A DNA stretch of 64,000 bases from an uncultured Alphaproteobacteria bacterium (GTDB lineage Bacteria > Pseudomonadota > Alphaproteobacteria > Rhodobacterales > Rhodobacteraceae). The DNA lies in the NCBI GenBank assembly GCA_902600895.1, contig CACKLF010000001.1, forward strand, positions 62,001 to 126,000, in the 5' to 3' direction. Positions 9,521 to 15,889 of this stretch are shown one piece after another. The notes beneath the pieces are model-generated. The model saw only the letters and a list, made by a program, of their open reading frames with translations, was not told the origin of the DNA and searched no databases. Made by a program: the position numbers and the translations under genes. Each line of letters begins with the position of its first letter. Positions within the stretch are counted from its first letter, which is position 1.

Positions 9521-9942
9521 TGGGGTTGTGTGGATTTTAGGAGATAATCATTGAGTAGAAATATTGTAAAAATTCTAGATAAAGGGTTTTCCGATATCTC
9601 TGCTGGCGAGAAAATGCTGATTTCTTCGCCAGAAAAAATTTCAGATTTTATTTTTAACATACCCAAGGGTTCTTATTTAAGCATTAAAGAACTTAGGCGT
9701 GGACTAGCATTAAAAGCAGGAGCAGATAATACTTGTCCAGTAACAACGGGGATATTTCTGAGGATGGCAATTGAACAGCATAAAGATGATGTAACTTTCC
9801 CTTACTGGAGAGTTGTTAATGAAAAACACCCTGTAGTGAAAAAGTTAAACCTTGATGAAAATCAAATAAAAAAGAGGAGAGTTGATGAGGGAATACCATG
9901 CTAAGAAAAACCCACACAACCCCACAAATCGTTCACTGTGGA
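9503..9942. repeat. 440-bp exact direct repeat, left copy
   Basis: This stretch is identical base for base, by my reading, to 14487-14926 (offset 4984). It begins at the sixth-last codon of glmS and ends 38 bp after the alkyltransferase-like stop codon. Near its ends lies a perfect 13-bp inverted repeat: TGGGGTTGTGTGG at 9521-9533 against CCACACAACCCCA at 9912-9924. A second short pair, CAGTGA (9504) and TCACTG (9933), lies outside it. Absence of divergence implies a recent duplication, gene conversion or element movement. Confidence 0.95.
9551..9904 (+). CDS. Alkyltransferase-like (MGMT-domain) protein lacking the catalytic cysteine, copy 1
   Basis: The 117-residue protein resembles the DNA-binding domain of O6-methylguanine-DNA methyltransferases: IPKGSYLSIKELRRGLAL, then TTGIFLRMAIE, and PYWRVVN where active enzymes have PCHR. 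The acceptor Cys is replaced by Tyr, so alkyl transfer should be impossible. Alkyltransferase-like proteins (with PWHR) bind O6-alkylguanine and hand it to nucleotide excision repair; this may act similarly. The ADNTCPVTTGIF block marks a distinct subfamily. The start is TTG at 9551, with AGGAGA about 8 nt upstream; I see no ATG alternative. It follows glmS by 30 bp. An identical copy lies at 14535-14888. Confidence 0.75.
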   Translation: MSRNIVKILDKGFSDISAGEKMLISSPEKISDFIFNIPKGSYLSIKELRRGLALKAGADNTCPVTTGIFLRMAIEQHKDDVTFPYWRVVNEKHPVVKKLNLDENQIKKRRVDEGIPC

Positions 9943-9957
9943 ATAGTTTTAGAATGA
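9898..9957 (+). CDS. Tiny coupling ORF after copy 1 (19 codons)
   Basis: An ATG at 9898 overlaps the alkyltransferase-like stop (ATGCTAA). The frame encodes a peptide with TTPQIVHCGIV, and its TGA at 9955-9957 overlaps the ATG at 9954 of the next gene (ATGA). The same start overlap exists in copy 2, where the frame diverges after HCG but again ends in an ATGA overlap with the next gene. It may be a coupling leader or the truncated N-terminus of a larger gene. I recognise no family. Confidence 0.3.
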   Translation: MLRKTHTTPQIVHCGIVLE

Positions 9958-10274
9958 ACTATTATGGTCAACATTACATTCATAACATCAAATTTTCAGT
10001 ACAAAGTTCTAAGTTAGGAATATTTCGTTTAAGTGATGAACGATTTAAAAGGTTAGATTTGATGAATTTTCTATCCAAAAATGGATATTCTTCAAAGCAA
10101 ATAAGTGAATTCTTTAAACTGAATAATATTAAAACAGTTCGAACGAATAAAAATTACACACCAAAAGATGTTTGGGGTGGTTTGAAGAAATATAGAAAAC
10201 GATTAGAAAGATATACAAAAGATAGTGTGAGATTAATTAGTGAAGATATACAAATTATCTTTAAATCTAACTGA
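9954..10274 (+). CDS. Small recombinase-HTH-like protein A
   Basis: The 106-residue protein (from ATG 9954) has a basic helix-turn-helix-like segment, NGYSSKQISEFFKLNNIKT, then TPKDVWGGLKKYRKRLERY. The spacing resembles the 'Recombinase' DNA-binding region of large serine recombinases (pattern G-x-S-x-x-x-I-A-x-x-L-N-x-x-G-I-x-T). No resolvase catalytic domain is present, and the protein is too short for one. It shares the pattern with the proteins at 11982-12392 and 12261-12674. An in-frame ATG at 9882 exists but lies inside the alkyltransferase-like gene; the ATGA overlap favours 9954. I infer DNA binding only. Confidence 0.55.
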   Translation: MNYYGQHYIHNIKFSVQSSKLGIFRLSDERFKRLDLMNFLSKNGYSSKQISEFFKLNNIKTVRTNKNYTPKDVWGGLKKYRKRLERYTKDSVRLISEDIQIIFKSN

Positions 10275-10496
10275 TTATAGAATTTATAAAATATACACAG
10301 GTGATATAAATTATCGATTTTATTCAATAATTTTCACCTAGTTTATTTGTTAATTCATTGTAAAACTTCAGACCTATTTCTTTTGGAAGTCATTTAATAA
10401 ATCAGGGTGGGTTTCTGATAAAAGATTTCAGTTGGTGAATGATTGAATATTTTTTCTTTTTTTTTAATATTTTATAAAAAATTGATTCAGGTCATT

Positions 10497-11966
10497 ATGA
10501 AATTATATTTTAAGTTCTTTAATTTATTGATTATTCCTTTTCTCATTAATGGTGCTGCCTTTTCAGACATAAATAAAACAACAGACCGTTATATAAGAGA
10601 TAAATATGGTTGTATGATAACCACACAGGACGGAATAAAACCCAAATTCAGTGAGAAAGAAAATGTATGGGTGAGTTCGATTCAAGGTTATGCTGATTTA
10701 AATCAAGATAAAATTCCTGAAATAATAGCAGGTTATGAACATGAATATTCTAAAAGAGGAGGTGTTTGGGCACGTACTACTTATCAATATGGTTTTTACA
10801 GTACAGATCCAAAATTTGTTCACCCATCTGGTACAAAGTTCCTAGCGGCAAGAACTATGCTTACTCAGGATTTTAATGGGGATGGCAAAGATGATGTTGT
10901 CTTTATCCAGCACGGACCAGATTTTGCTCCCTATGTTCCATATAGAAATGAAATTCTTTTAAGTCATAAAAAAGGATATAAAACTTTTTACCTACCAGGT
11001 GGAAAAAGTTTATATCATGGTGGTGCTGCAGGAGATTTTGATAATGATGGTGATATAGATATAGTCACTACACCAGGTTCAAATAACGAAATAAAAATTC
11101 TTCTTAACAATGGTTTTGGAAAATTCTCTGTAAGAAATATTAAAGGTTTTGGTCGAAATTATAATGTTAAAACATGGGATATAGATCAAGATGGAAATCT
11201 TGATCTGATCTTTGATGGACATGATGAAACAGTTACGATTTTATGGGGTTTGGGTAATGGTAGGTTTAAAAATAGTGGTATTGAATTTTCTCAATTAAAT
11301 TCATTTGATCTTCTACAAGATGCTGTTTTTCACAAAAAAGAAAATGGAAAAACAGATGTTATCATTGTATCAAGCAATGGCATTGATAAAAAATCTGCAC
11401 CTTATTTTGGATATTCTTTGGATAAACTTACTTTTAGTGGAAAAGAATTAATAGAAACCATTTCATTAGATAAACTCATAACATCCAGTTGGGGTGGTGA
11501 CTGGATAAATTTCATTCATGCTTGTGATTTAAAAAAAAATGGAACAATTGATATTATTTTTGAAAATAGTGGGGCATTAGGGAGATTCAGAAATTTAACA
11601 AACAAATATCTTTTTTTGGATAAAATTATATGGGAAAATACGGGTATTAAATATACAAGACATTTGGTTTTTGACCCTAACGACCATCTAATTCCAAAAG
11701 AAATTATTCCTCCAAACTTTTTTGGTGAAGATGAGATAGTTAAAAATTTGGGCATTTCTTTAAAAAAATATTTTCCTACTCAAACCTATGCACAAAAACC
11801 AAATGAGGAAAAGTTTTATATAAAACATAAAGGAATTATAGAAAGTATTTTTAGTGGGAAAACTATTTCAAATACAAGCGTAGCAGTAGAAAACGATCCC
11901 AACAAAGTCTCTCCACGTGTCAAAGAGATAATTGATAAAATGAAAAGTAATAAATCTTCAAAATAA
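10497..11966 (+). CDS. Secreted FG-GAP/VCBS-repeat protein
   Basis: From the ATG at 10497 the protein has 489 residues. A signal peptide spans about residues 1-24 (MKLYFKFFNLLIIPFLINGAAFS). Calcium-binding-type loops recur: DLNQDKIPE, DFNGDGKDD, DFDNDGDID and DIDQDGNLD. These are integrin-alpha/VCBS-like beta-propeller repeats, so the protein is probably periplasmic or extracellular and may adhere to or modify surface polymers. The C-terminal 100 residues lack such loops and I do not recognise them. Another in-frame start at 10443 would hide the signal peptide. It lies inside the repeat-bounded island, about 220 bp after protein A. Confidence 0.75.
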   Translation: MKLYFKFFNLLIIPFLINGAAFSDINKTTDRYIRDKYGCMITTQDGIKPKFSEKENVWVSSIQGYADLNQDKIPEIIAGYEHEYSKRGGVWARTTYQYGFYSTDPKFVHPSGTKFLAARTMLTQDFNGDGKDDVVFIQHGPDFAPYVPYRNEILLSHKKGYKTFYLPGGKSLYHGGAAGDFDNDGDIDIVTTPGSNNEIKILLNNGFGKFSVRNIKGFGRNYNVKTWDIDQDGNLDLIFDGHDETVTILWGLGNGRFKNSGIEFSQLNSFDLLQDAVFHKKENGKTDVIIVSSNGIDKKSAPYFGYSLDKLTFSGKELIETISLDKLITSSWGGDWINFIHACDLKKNGTIDIIFENSGALGRFRNLTNKYLFLDKIIWENTGIKYTRHLVFDPNDHLIPKEIIPPNFFGEDEIVKNLGISLKKYFPTQTYAQKPNEEKFYIKHKGIIESIFSGKTISNTSVAVENDPNKVSPRVKEIIDKMKSNKSSK

Positions 11967-11981
11967 AATAATTAACTAATT

Positions 11982-12392
11982 TTAAAACATATTTACCAAA
12001 GTCTTATCAACCACCTCTAGACTAAAATCAGACCATTGCTCTGGATACTCTCTTTCTAACTTCTCATCTTTCAGTCTTTTCTTCTTCACTATGGAATGAA
12101 CATGAGCACCTCTGAACTTCTTTCCACGAACTGATAGATATCCATTCATGTTTAAACATTCTGCAATTTGGTCAAAGGTCTTTCCTTTTTTTCTTTTTTC
12201 AGTGATTGTCTCATAAAGGAAGAATTGGTATTGTGAATACTGAGGAACATTAAGAGCAGGGTGACGAACGGTTATGGTGAAGCAAAAGAATGCGTCAGCA
12301 GGGAAAAGTGCATACCCACAACGCTTCTTATCCACCGTGGAGTGATTTTGAGAGGTGAATTTGCCTACTTCCTCCGTTTCCAAATTACCCAA
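11982..12392 (-). CDS. Small recombinase-HTH-like protein B
   Basis: The 136-residue protein has its recognisable part at residues 70-105: GKTFDQIAECLNMNGYLSVRG, then KKFRGAHVHSIVKKK. This is the helix-turn-helix pattern of the serine-recombinase 'Recombinase' domain without the catalytic resolvase domain. The C-terminal part (REYPEQWSDFSLEVVDKTL) recurs in a decayed copy near 15.9 kb, which supports the frame as coding. Its 5' 132 bp overlap the 5' part of protein C on the other strand, so the true starts may lie further in. The function is presumably DNA binding; nothing more is visible. Confidence 0.55.
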   Translation of the reverse strand: MGNLETEEVGKFTSQNHSTVDKKRCGYALFPADAFFCFTITVRHPALNVPQYSQYQFFLYETITEKRKKGKTFDQIAECLNMNGYLSVRGKKFRGAHVHSIVKKKRLKDEKLEREYPEQWSDFSLEVVDKTLVNMF

Positions 12393-12674
12393 AGATTTAA
12401 CGACCTAATCATTCCCTACAATCCAAGAAACTGGTCTGAGGAACAACAAGAGACTCACGACCTTATCAAGTCTCTTCATGATGGTGGTCTGCGTTATCGT
12501 AAGATTGCACAGCACTTGAATGAGAAGGGTATTAAGACTGCGAAGGGTAATGTTTGGAAGAATACTCAAGTCTATTCTGTTCTAAAGAGATATGAAGAGA
12601 AGATGTTCCGACAACAAATCGCAACAACCAAATACGAACCAGTTTGGTCAAAAATGTGGTTGGAATATGCCTGA
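12261..12674 (+). CDS. Small recombinase-HTH-like protein C
   Basis: The open frame has 137 residues. Residues 75-111 (GGLRYRKIAQHLNEKGIKTA, then KGNVWKNTQVYSVLKR) match the serine-recombinase HTH pattern very well, but there is no catalytic domain. Residues 22-33 (LLIHRGVILRGE) resemble the peptide encoded by the tiny ORFs after the alkyltransferase-like genes (IVHCGVSFKG). The start is uncertain: ATG at 12261 overlaps the divergent gene B, while GTG at 12342 or TTG at 12348 would shorten the overlap but trim the conserved peptide. It ends YEPVWSKMWLEYA. Confidence 0.55.
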   Translation: MTNGYGEAKECVSREKCIPTTLLIHRGVILRGEFAYFLRFQITQRFNDLIIPYNPRNWSEEQQETHDLIKSLHDGGLRYRKIAQHLNEKGIKTAKGNVWKNTQVYSVLKRYEEKMFRQQIATTKYEPVWSKMWLEYA

Positions 12675-12724
12675 TTATAAATTGTTTACATAAATTAACC
12701 TCTAAAGTTTTAACTATTAGAGAA

Positions 12725-12925
12725 TTATGGATTTGAGATCTGAAAAGCATTCCGTTTTATACCCACACAGTTAAAACCACTATTGTCACAAATAGTAATT
12801 TTGGTCACCCCATTTGTTGCAAGCGCCGGTGCGATTATGTTCGAAGAATACGGAATGGAAGCAATTGATAGAGCGATAAGTACTAAACCAATTAATATTG
12901 CTTTTTCGGTAGTTAGTGGTTGCAT
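12725..12925 (-). CDS. Small exported or membrane-anchored protein
   Basis: From the ATG at 12925 the product has 66 residues. GTGAGG lies about 6 nt upstream as a ribosome binding site, which decides against the longer frame starting at 12967. Residues 7-33 form one hydrophobic segment (AILIGLVLIALSIASIPYSS). The tail has two cysteines (TICDNSGFNCVGI) that could form a disulfide in the periplasm. I do not recognise the family. It lies between protein C and the orphan secreted protein inside the island. Confidence 0.5.
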   Translation of the reverse strand: MQPLTTEKAILIGLVLIALSIASIPYSSNIIAPALATNGVTKITICDNSGFNCVGIKRNAFQISNP

Positions 12926-13104
12926 AATAACCTCACTTTCTTTTGGTTTAAAAAAATCAAATTTCAAAATTTTAATGATTAAAATACCCGAATTGTATAT
13001 CTGTCGAAAAAATTTAATGAATTTTCATCTATTTATAAACTACTATGATTTTTCTATTCCAATACCGGTTATTAACTTACCCCTAAATCTTGCTTCTCAG
13101 TATA

Positions 13105-14361
13105 TCAAAAATCTTTCTCTTCCTTTGTGATATCTGTCTTTACTAACTGTTTTTCAAATTGCTTAGTTATCATTCTGATAAATTGTAAGGATTCTGGTAA
13201 AACCTCCTCAACACACTTATTTATCCTTTGCCGGTCTGTCAGAGAGTCATACATCGCTATAAGCATTCCATTTTCGTCTAACCACTTTTGATGCTCGGGG
13301 GTTGATACTTCCCACGCGGCATCCGTTATTTCATCCCAACTTGTTTGGGAAGGGAATTCAACCTCACCTTGGTCAACTGCCTTCTTCATCACAGCAAATA
13401 GTTTTTTTACTTCGTCCGCATAGGGAGCAGCACCTTCCTTTAGACAAATTGCTTTAAAGTTCCTATAATTTGCATAATGTGGCGCTAGGGCATCGTGTAT
13501 GAAACCACTTTGCTCGTCATTAAAACCTTCTATCCTTCTTGCGAGTCTCTCTTCTTCCAGTCTTCTCTTTTCTTCGTCCTCTGCTCTTTTTTCTTCTGCT
13601 ACTCTTACTATCTCGTCTTTGATATCTGCTAAGTCACGTAAACCAAGGTTAAATCCTATAATATATCCTTTTGTTGTTTGGCAGCGTTCAAAAAACAGAT
13701 CATCAGGCAAACTATTATTTTCATCGAACCTCTCTTGATAAATATCTATGAAACCGTCAATCTGCTGAAGAAAATTAAATGTATTTCTCATAAGACTTGT
13801 ATAGTTTCCGACTGCTGTAGAACCTAAAGATTCTGTTAACCATTGCTCGCAACTAGAGAAATTGGCGCTTAATAGCGCTACAATTACTATTGTTAATTCA
13901 TGTGAATCAGTTGCAATATTTTCATAATTACGTTCAATAATTTCTCCGTGTAAAACTCCCTCAGAGAAAGCAAAAGCATCACCACAAATCGCATCTAATT
14001 CTTCACTTGAACTGTTTGCTGTTCTGTTAGATCCTTTCATAAAGGTTTCTGAGAACAAGGGGATTTTTTGTAACTCTTCAAGTTTTGAGGTATTGAGTTC
14101 TGAAAAGTTTTCCACATAATTTGTATTCGTTATTGGATCGATAAAATCAGCACATTCTAAAACATTTGCATATAAGGACGCCATTTCAACAGGTGAGAAT
14201 GTTTCAGAGCGTACTACAAGTCCTAGTACTTTGGTTATATTAAATGGACTACTATTGAACTGTGCATAATCGAGTGAATTAATCGCTGATCCCTTAATTG
14301 GAATTGCCAAAAAAAATAAACTAAATATTAAACTAGTGATTACTCTATTGATCATTCGCAT
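13105..14361 (-). CDS. Secreted orphan protein with charged helical segment
   Basis: The 418-residue protein begins with a signal peptide (about residues 1-27, ending IKGSA). No family is recognised. A strongly charged, probably coiled-coil segment (IVRVAEEKRAEDEEKRRLEE) lies at about residues 255-275. Cysteines in CADF, CGDA, SSCEQW, ERCQTT, CLKEG and NKCVEE could form periplasmic disulfides. The ribosome binding site GGAGG lies 13 nt upstream, rather far. It is the last gene of the island and reads toward the small membrane protein; the 125 bp upstream of it lead directly into the right repeat copy. Confidence 0.55.
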   Translation of the reverse strand: MRMINRVITSLIFSLFFLAIPIKGSAINSLDYAQFNSSPFNITKVLGLVVRSETFSPVEMASLYANVLECADFIDPITNTNYVENFSELNTSKLEELQKIPLFSETFMKGSNRTANSSSEELDAICGDAFAFSEGVLHGEIIERNYENIATDSHELTIVIVALLSANFSSCEQWLTESLGSTAVGNYTSLMRNTFNFLQQIDGFIDIYQERFDENNSLPDDLFFERCQTTKGYIIGFNLGLRDLADIKDEIVRVAEEKRAEDEEKRRLEEERLARRIEGFNDEQSGFIHDALAPHYANYRNFKAICLKEGAAPYADEVKKLFAVMKKAVDQGEVEFPSQTSWDEITDAAWEVSTPEHQKWLDENGMLIAMYDSLTDRQRINKCVEEVLPESLQFIRMITKQFEKQLVKTDITKEEKDF

Positions 14362-14486
14362 ATCTGCAGGAAAACCTCCGTTAAGATTGATACAAGCAAG
14401 TTTATACGGTATACTTTATATTTCAATTTAAAAATGGAAACTGCCTTAATGATATCATGATTACTGTATTCACCTCTCTAAAACAC

Positions 14487-14926
14487 TCAGTGACGGTTGA
14501 ATGATGGGGTTGTGTGGATTTTAGGAGATAATCATTGAGTAGAAATATTGTAAAAATTCTAGATAAAGGGTTTTCCGATATCTCTGCTGGCGAGAAAATG
14601 CTGATTTCTTCGCCAGAAAAAATTTCAGATTTTATTTTTAACATACCCAAGGGTTCTTATTTAAGCATTAAAGAACTTAGGCGTGGACTAGCATTAAAAG
14701 CAGGAGCAGATAATACTTGTCCAGTAACAACGGGGATATTTCTGAGGATGGCAATTGAACAGCATAAAGATGATGTAACTTTCCCTTACTGGAGAGTTGT
14801 TAATGAAAAACACCCTGTAGTGAAAAAGTTAAACCTTGATGAAAATCAAATAAAAAAGAGGAGAGTTGATGAGGGAATACCATGCTAAGAAAAACCCACA
14901 CAACCCCACAAATCGTTCACTGTGGA
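14487..14926. repeat. 440-bp exact direct repeat, right copy
   Basis: This is the second copy of 9503-9942. It starts with the same 18 bp that form the glmS 3' end, although no glmS precedes it here, so those bases are a transplanted gene end. The inverted 13-bp pair lies at 14505-14517 and 14896-14908. Sequence differs at once on both sides (C against A before it, G against A after it). Confidence 0.95.
14535..14888 (+). CDS. Alkyltransferase-like (MGMT-domain) protein lacking the catalytic cysteine, copy 2
   Basis: The protein is identical to the one at 9551-9904, including the TTG start, the AGGAGA ribosome binding site, the PYWR replacement of the PCHR active site and the terminal GIPC. 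In this copy no glmS lies upstream; the nearest gene is the divergent orphan secreted protein, so expression needs a promoter within the repeat or in the 125 bp before it. Downstream it links through a 27-codon ORF to the DUF805 gene. Two perfect copies may raise dosage, or one may be a bystander of island insertion. Confidence 0.75.
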   Translation: MSRNIVKILDKGFSDISAGEKMLISSPEKISDFIFNIPKGSYLSIKELRRGLALKAGADNTCPVTTGIFLRMAIEQHKDDVTFPYWRVVNEKHPVVKKLNLDENQIKKRRVDEGIPC

Positions 14927-14965
14927 GTAAGTTTCAAAGGACACACTTATAGGAGAAAAATATGA
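14882..14965 (+). CDS. Tiny coupling ORF after copy 2 (27 codons)
   Basis: The ATG at 14882 overlaps the alkyltransferase-like stop (ATGCTAA), and its TGA at 14963-14965 overlaps the DUF805 ATG at 14962 (ATGA). The peptide contains TTPQIVHCGVSFKGHTYRRK, similar to residues 21-33 of protein C. It may be a real small peptide, a coupling leader, or the remains of a recombinase-HTH-like gene. AGGAGA just upstream of 14962 also serves DUF805. Confidence 0.3.
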   Translation: MLRKTHTTPQIVHCGVSFKGHTYRRKI

Positions 14966-15303
14966 ATTTTGGTCAAGCCGTTTCAAGTTGTTTTTCAAAT
15001 TATGTTACCCTTTCAGGGCGAGCATCGCGTTCTGAATATTGGTATTGGTGTTTATTCGTTTTTATTGGAAGTTTATGCACACTTATTGCTGATGGTTTTA
15101 TTTTAGGAAACATGGAAACCCAACCAATAAATTTGATATTCGCTTTGGCAACTTTTTTGCCTGGTCTTGCAGTGACAGTAAGAAGGTTACATGATGTTAA
15201 AAGAAGTGGTTGGTGGTTATTAATATCGCTAACTGGTATTGGTATTTTGCTATTACTATATTGGGCAGTTCAACCCTCTATTGATGAAGAGAATAAATAC
15301 TAA
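14962..15303 (+). CDS. DUF805 integral membrane protein
   Basis: The 113-residue protein has the DUF805 signature: an N-terminal FGQAVSSCFSNYVTLSGRASRSEYWYW, a run of about three to four membrane helices, and TVRRLHDVKRSGWWLLISLTGIG near the end. The family is widespread, often next to phage or stress genes, and its function is unknown. The start at 14962 has AGGAGA 6-7 nt upstream. It directly follows the right repeat copy, so it may have been the original neighbour of the alkyltransferase-like gene before the island arrived. Confidence 0.88.
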   Translation: MNFGQAVSSCFSNYVTLSGRASRSEYWYWCLFVFIGSLCTLIADGFILGNMETQPINLIFALATFLPGLAVTVRRLHDVKRSGWWLLISLTGIGILLLLYWAVQPSIDEENKY

Positions 15304-15324
15304 TGGTCTTAAGTGCGTCCTTTG

Positions 15325-15352
15325 CAACAAAGTCCGTCACTATGGAATAGTG
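15325..15352 (+). repeat. Degenerate relative of the repeat's right end
   Basis: The segment just after DUF805 (CAAAGTCCGTCACTATGGAATAG) resembles the right end of the left repeat copy (CAAATCGTTCACTGTGGAATAG). In one frame both encode H-x-G-I-V-L. Immediately before it, TTTGCAACAAAG recalls IS6-family terminal repeats, but no transposase is near. I take it as a relic recombination junction or gene fragment. Confidence 0.3.
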
Positions 15353-15447
15353 CTATGGGTATGCAAATTTTTTATTTGTATGTCTTAATTTAAATTTAAA
15401 ATGAAATAATTTATAAAGATGACTCATATATGGAAAGATTAAGTTAG

Positions 15448-15873
15448 ATGCATTTATTGCACAATATAGTATCTGTAATTTTTTTGTTTGTATTTTCGAA
15501 TGCTCTATATGGTAAAACTATTCAAATTGCTTTCACTAAAGATGACTCCTACAGCATCGAAGTTGCACATGTCGATGTTGCTGATACCATTGAGTGGTTA
15601 CCCAAAAACGAGGGGCACAATGTAGAGTTTCTTATAGGTCCAAATGTTAACGCTTTGCCAAAAAAGTCTGTATTAAATGCTTTCTACGCTGTAACTTTTG
15701 ATTTACCTGGACTTTATTTGTATCAATGTACCCCACACGGTCATATGGGTATGCTAGGTTTAGTGGTTGTAGGGAATGACTTTCATAATCTAAAAGATAT
15801 CAGGGAACTAGAACTATCTAGGGTAGCAAAGTCAGTATTGCAAAGATTGATTAGAATTGCGGAGTCACATTAG
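15448..15873 (+). CDS. Pseudoazurin-like blue copper protein
   Basis: The 141-residue protein has a signal peptide (about residues 1-22) and a cupredoxin domain. Copper ligands by comparison with pseudoazurin are His57 (GHNVEF), Cys94, His97 and Met102 (CTPHGHMGM). The usual role is periplasmic electron transfer, for example to nitrite or nitrous oxide reductases, but no such enzyme is in the window. A C-terminal extension of about 30 residues (after VVVGN) is helical, as in pseudoazurins. It stands alone downstream of DUF805, with a decayed gene fragment following it. Confidence 0.85.
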   Translation: MHLLHNIVSVIFLFVFSNALYGKTIQIAFTKDDSYSIEVAHVDVADTIEWLPKNEGHNVEFLIGPNVNALPKKSVLNAFYAVTFDLPGLYLYQCTPHGHMGMLGLVVVGNDFHNLKDIRELELSRVAKSVLQRLIRIAESH

Positions 15874-15889
15874 CAAACAATCTAGGCAA

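Larger units (their letters stand above)
9503..14926. mobile_element. Putative genomic island bounded by 440-bp direct repeats at the glmS 3' end
   Basis: Two identical 440-bp repeats enclose 4544 bp (9943-14486). The enclosed DNA carries three recombinase-HTH-like small proteins, an FG-GAP secreted protein, a small membrane protein and an orphan secreted protein; no housekeeping gene lies inside. The left boundary is codon-aligned with the end of glmS, a well-known integration hotspot. Recombination between the repeats would release a 4984-bp circle and leave one intact glmS-alkyltransferase junction. I see no transposase or full integrase, so the mechanism is inferred only from structure. 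Confidence 0.5.

Noticed and set aside
9503-14926. Tn7 or a Tn7-like (possibly CRISPR-associated) transposon at the glmS attachment site
   Set aside because: No TnsA, TnsB, TnsC, TnsD or Cas-like protein is encoded between or near the repeats, and the 440-bp repeats are far longer than Tn7 target duplications.
15315-15334. IS6-family insertion sequence end (TTTGCAACAAAG)
   Set aside because: Only one possible end is present, with no transposase remnant or partner repeat, so it cannot be called an insertion sequence.
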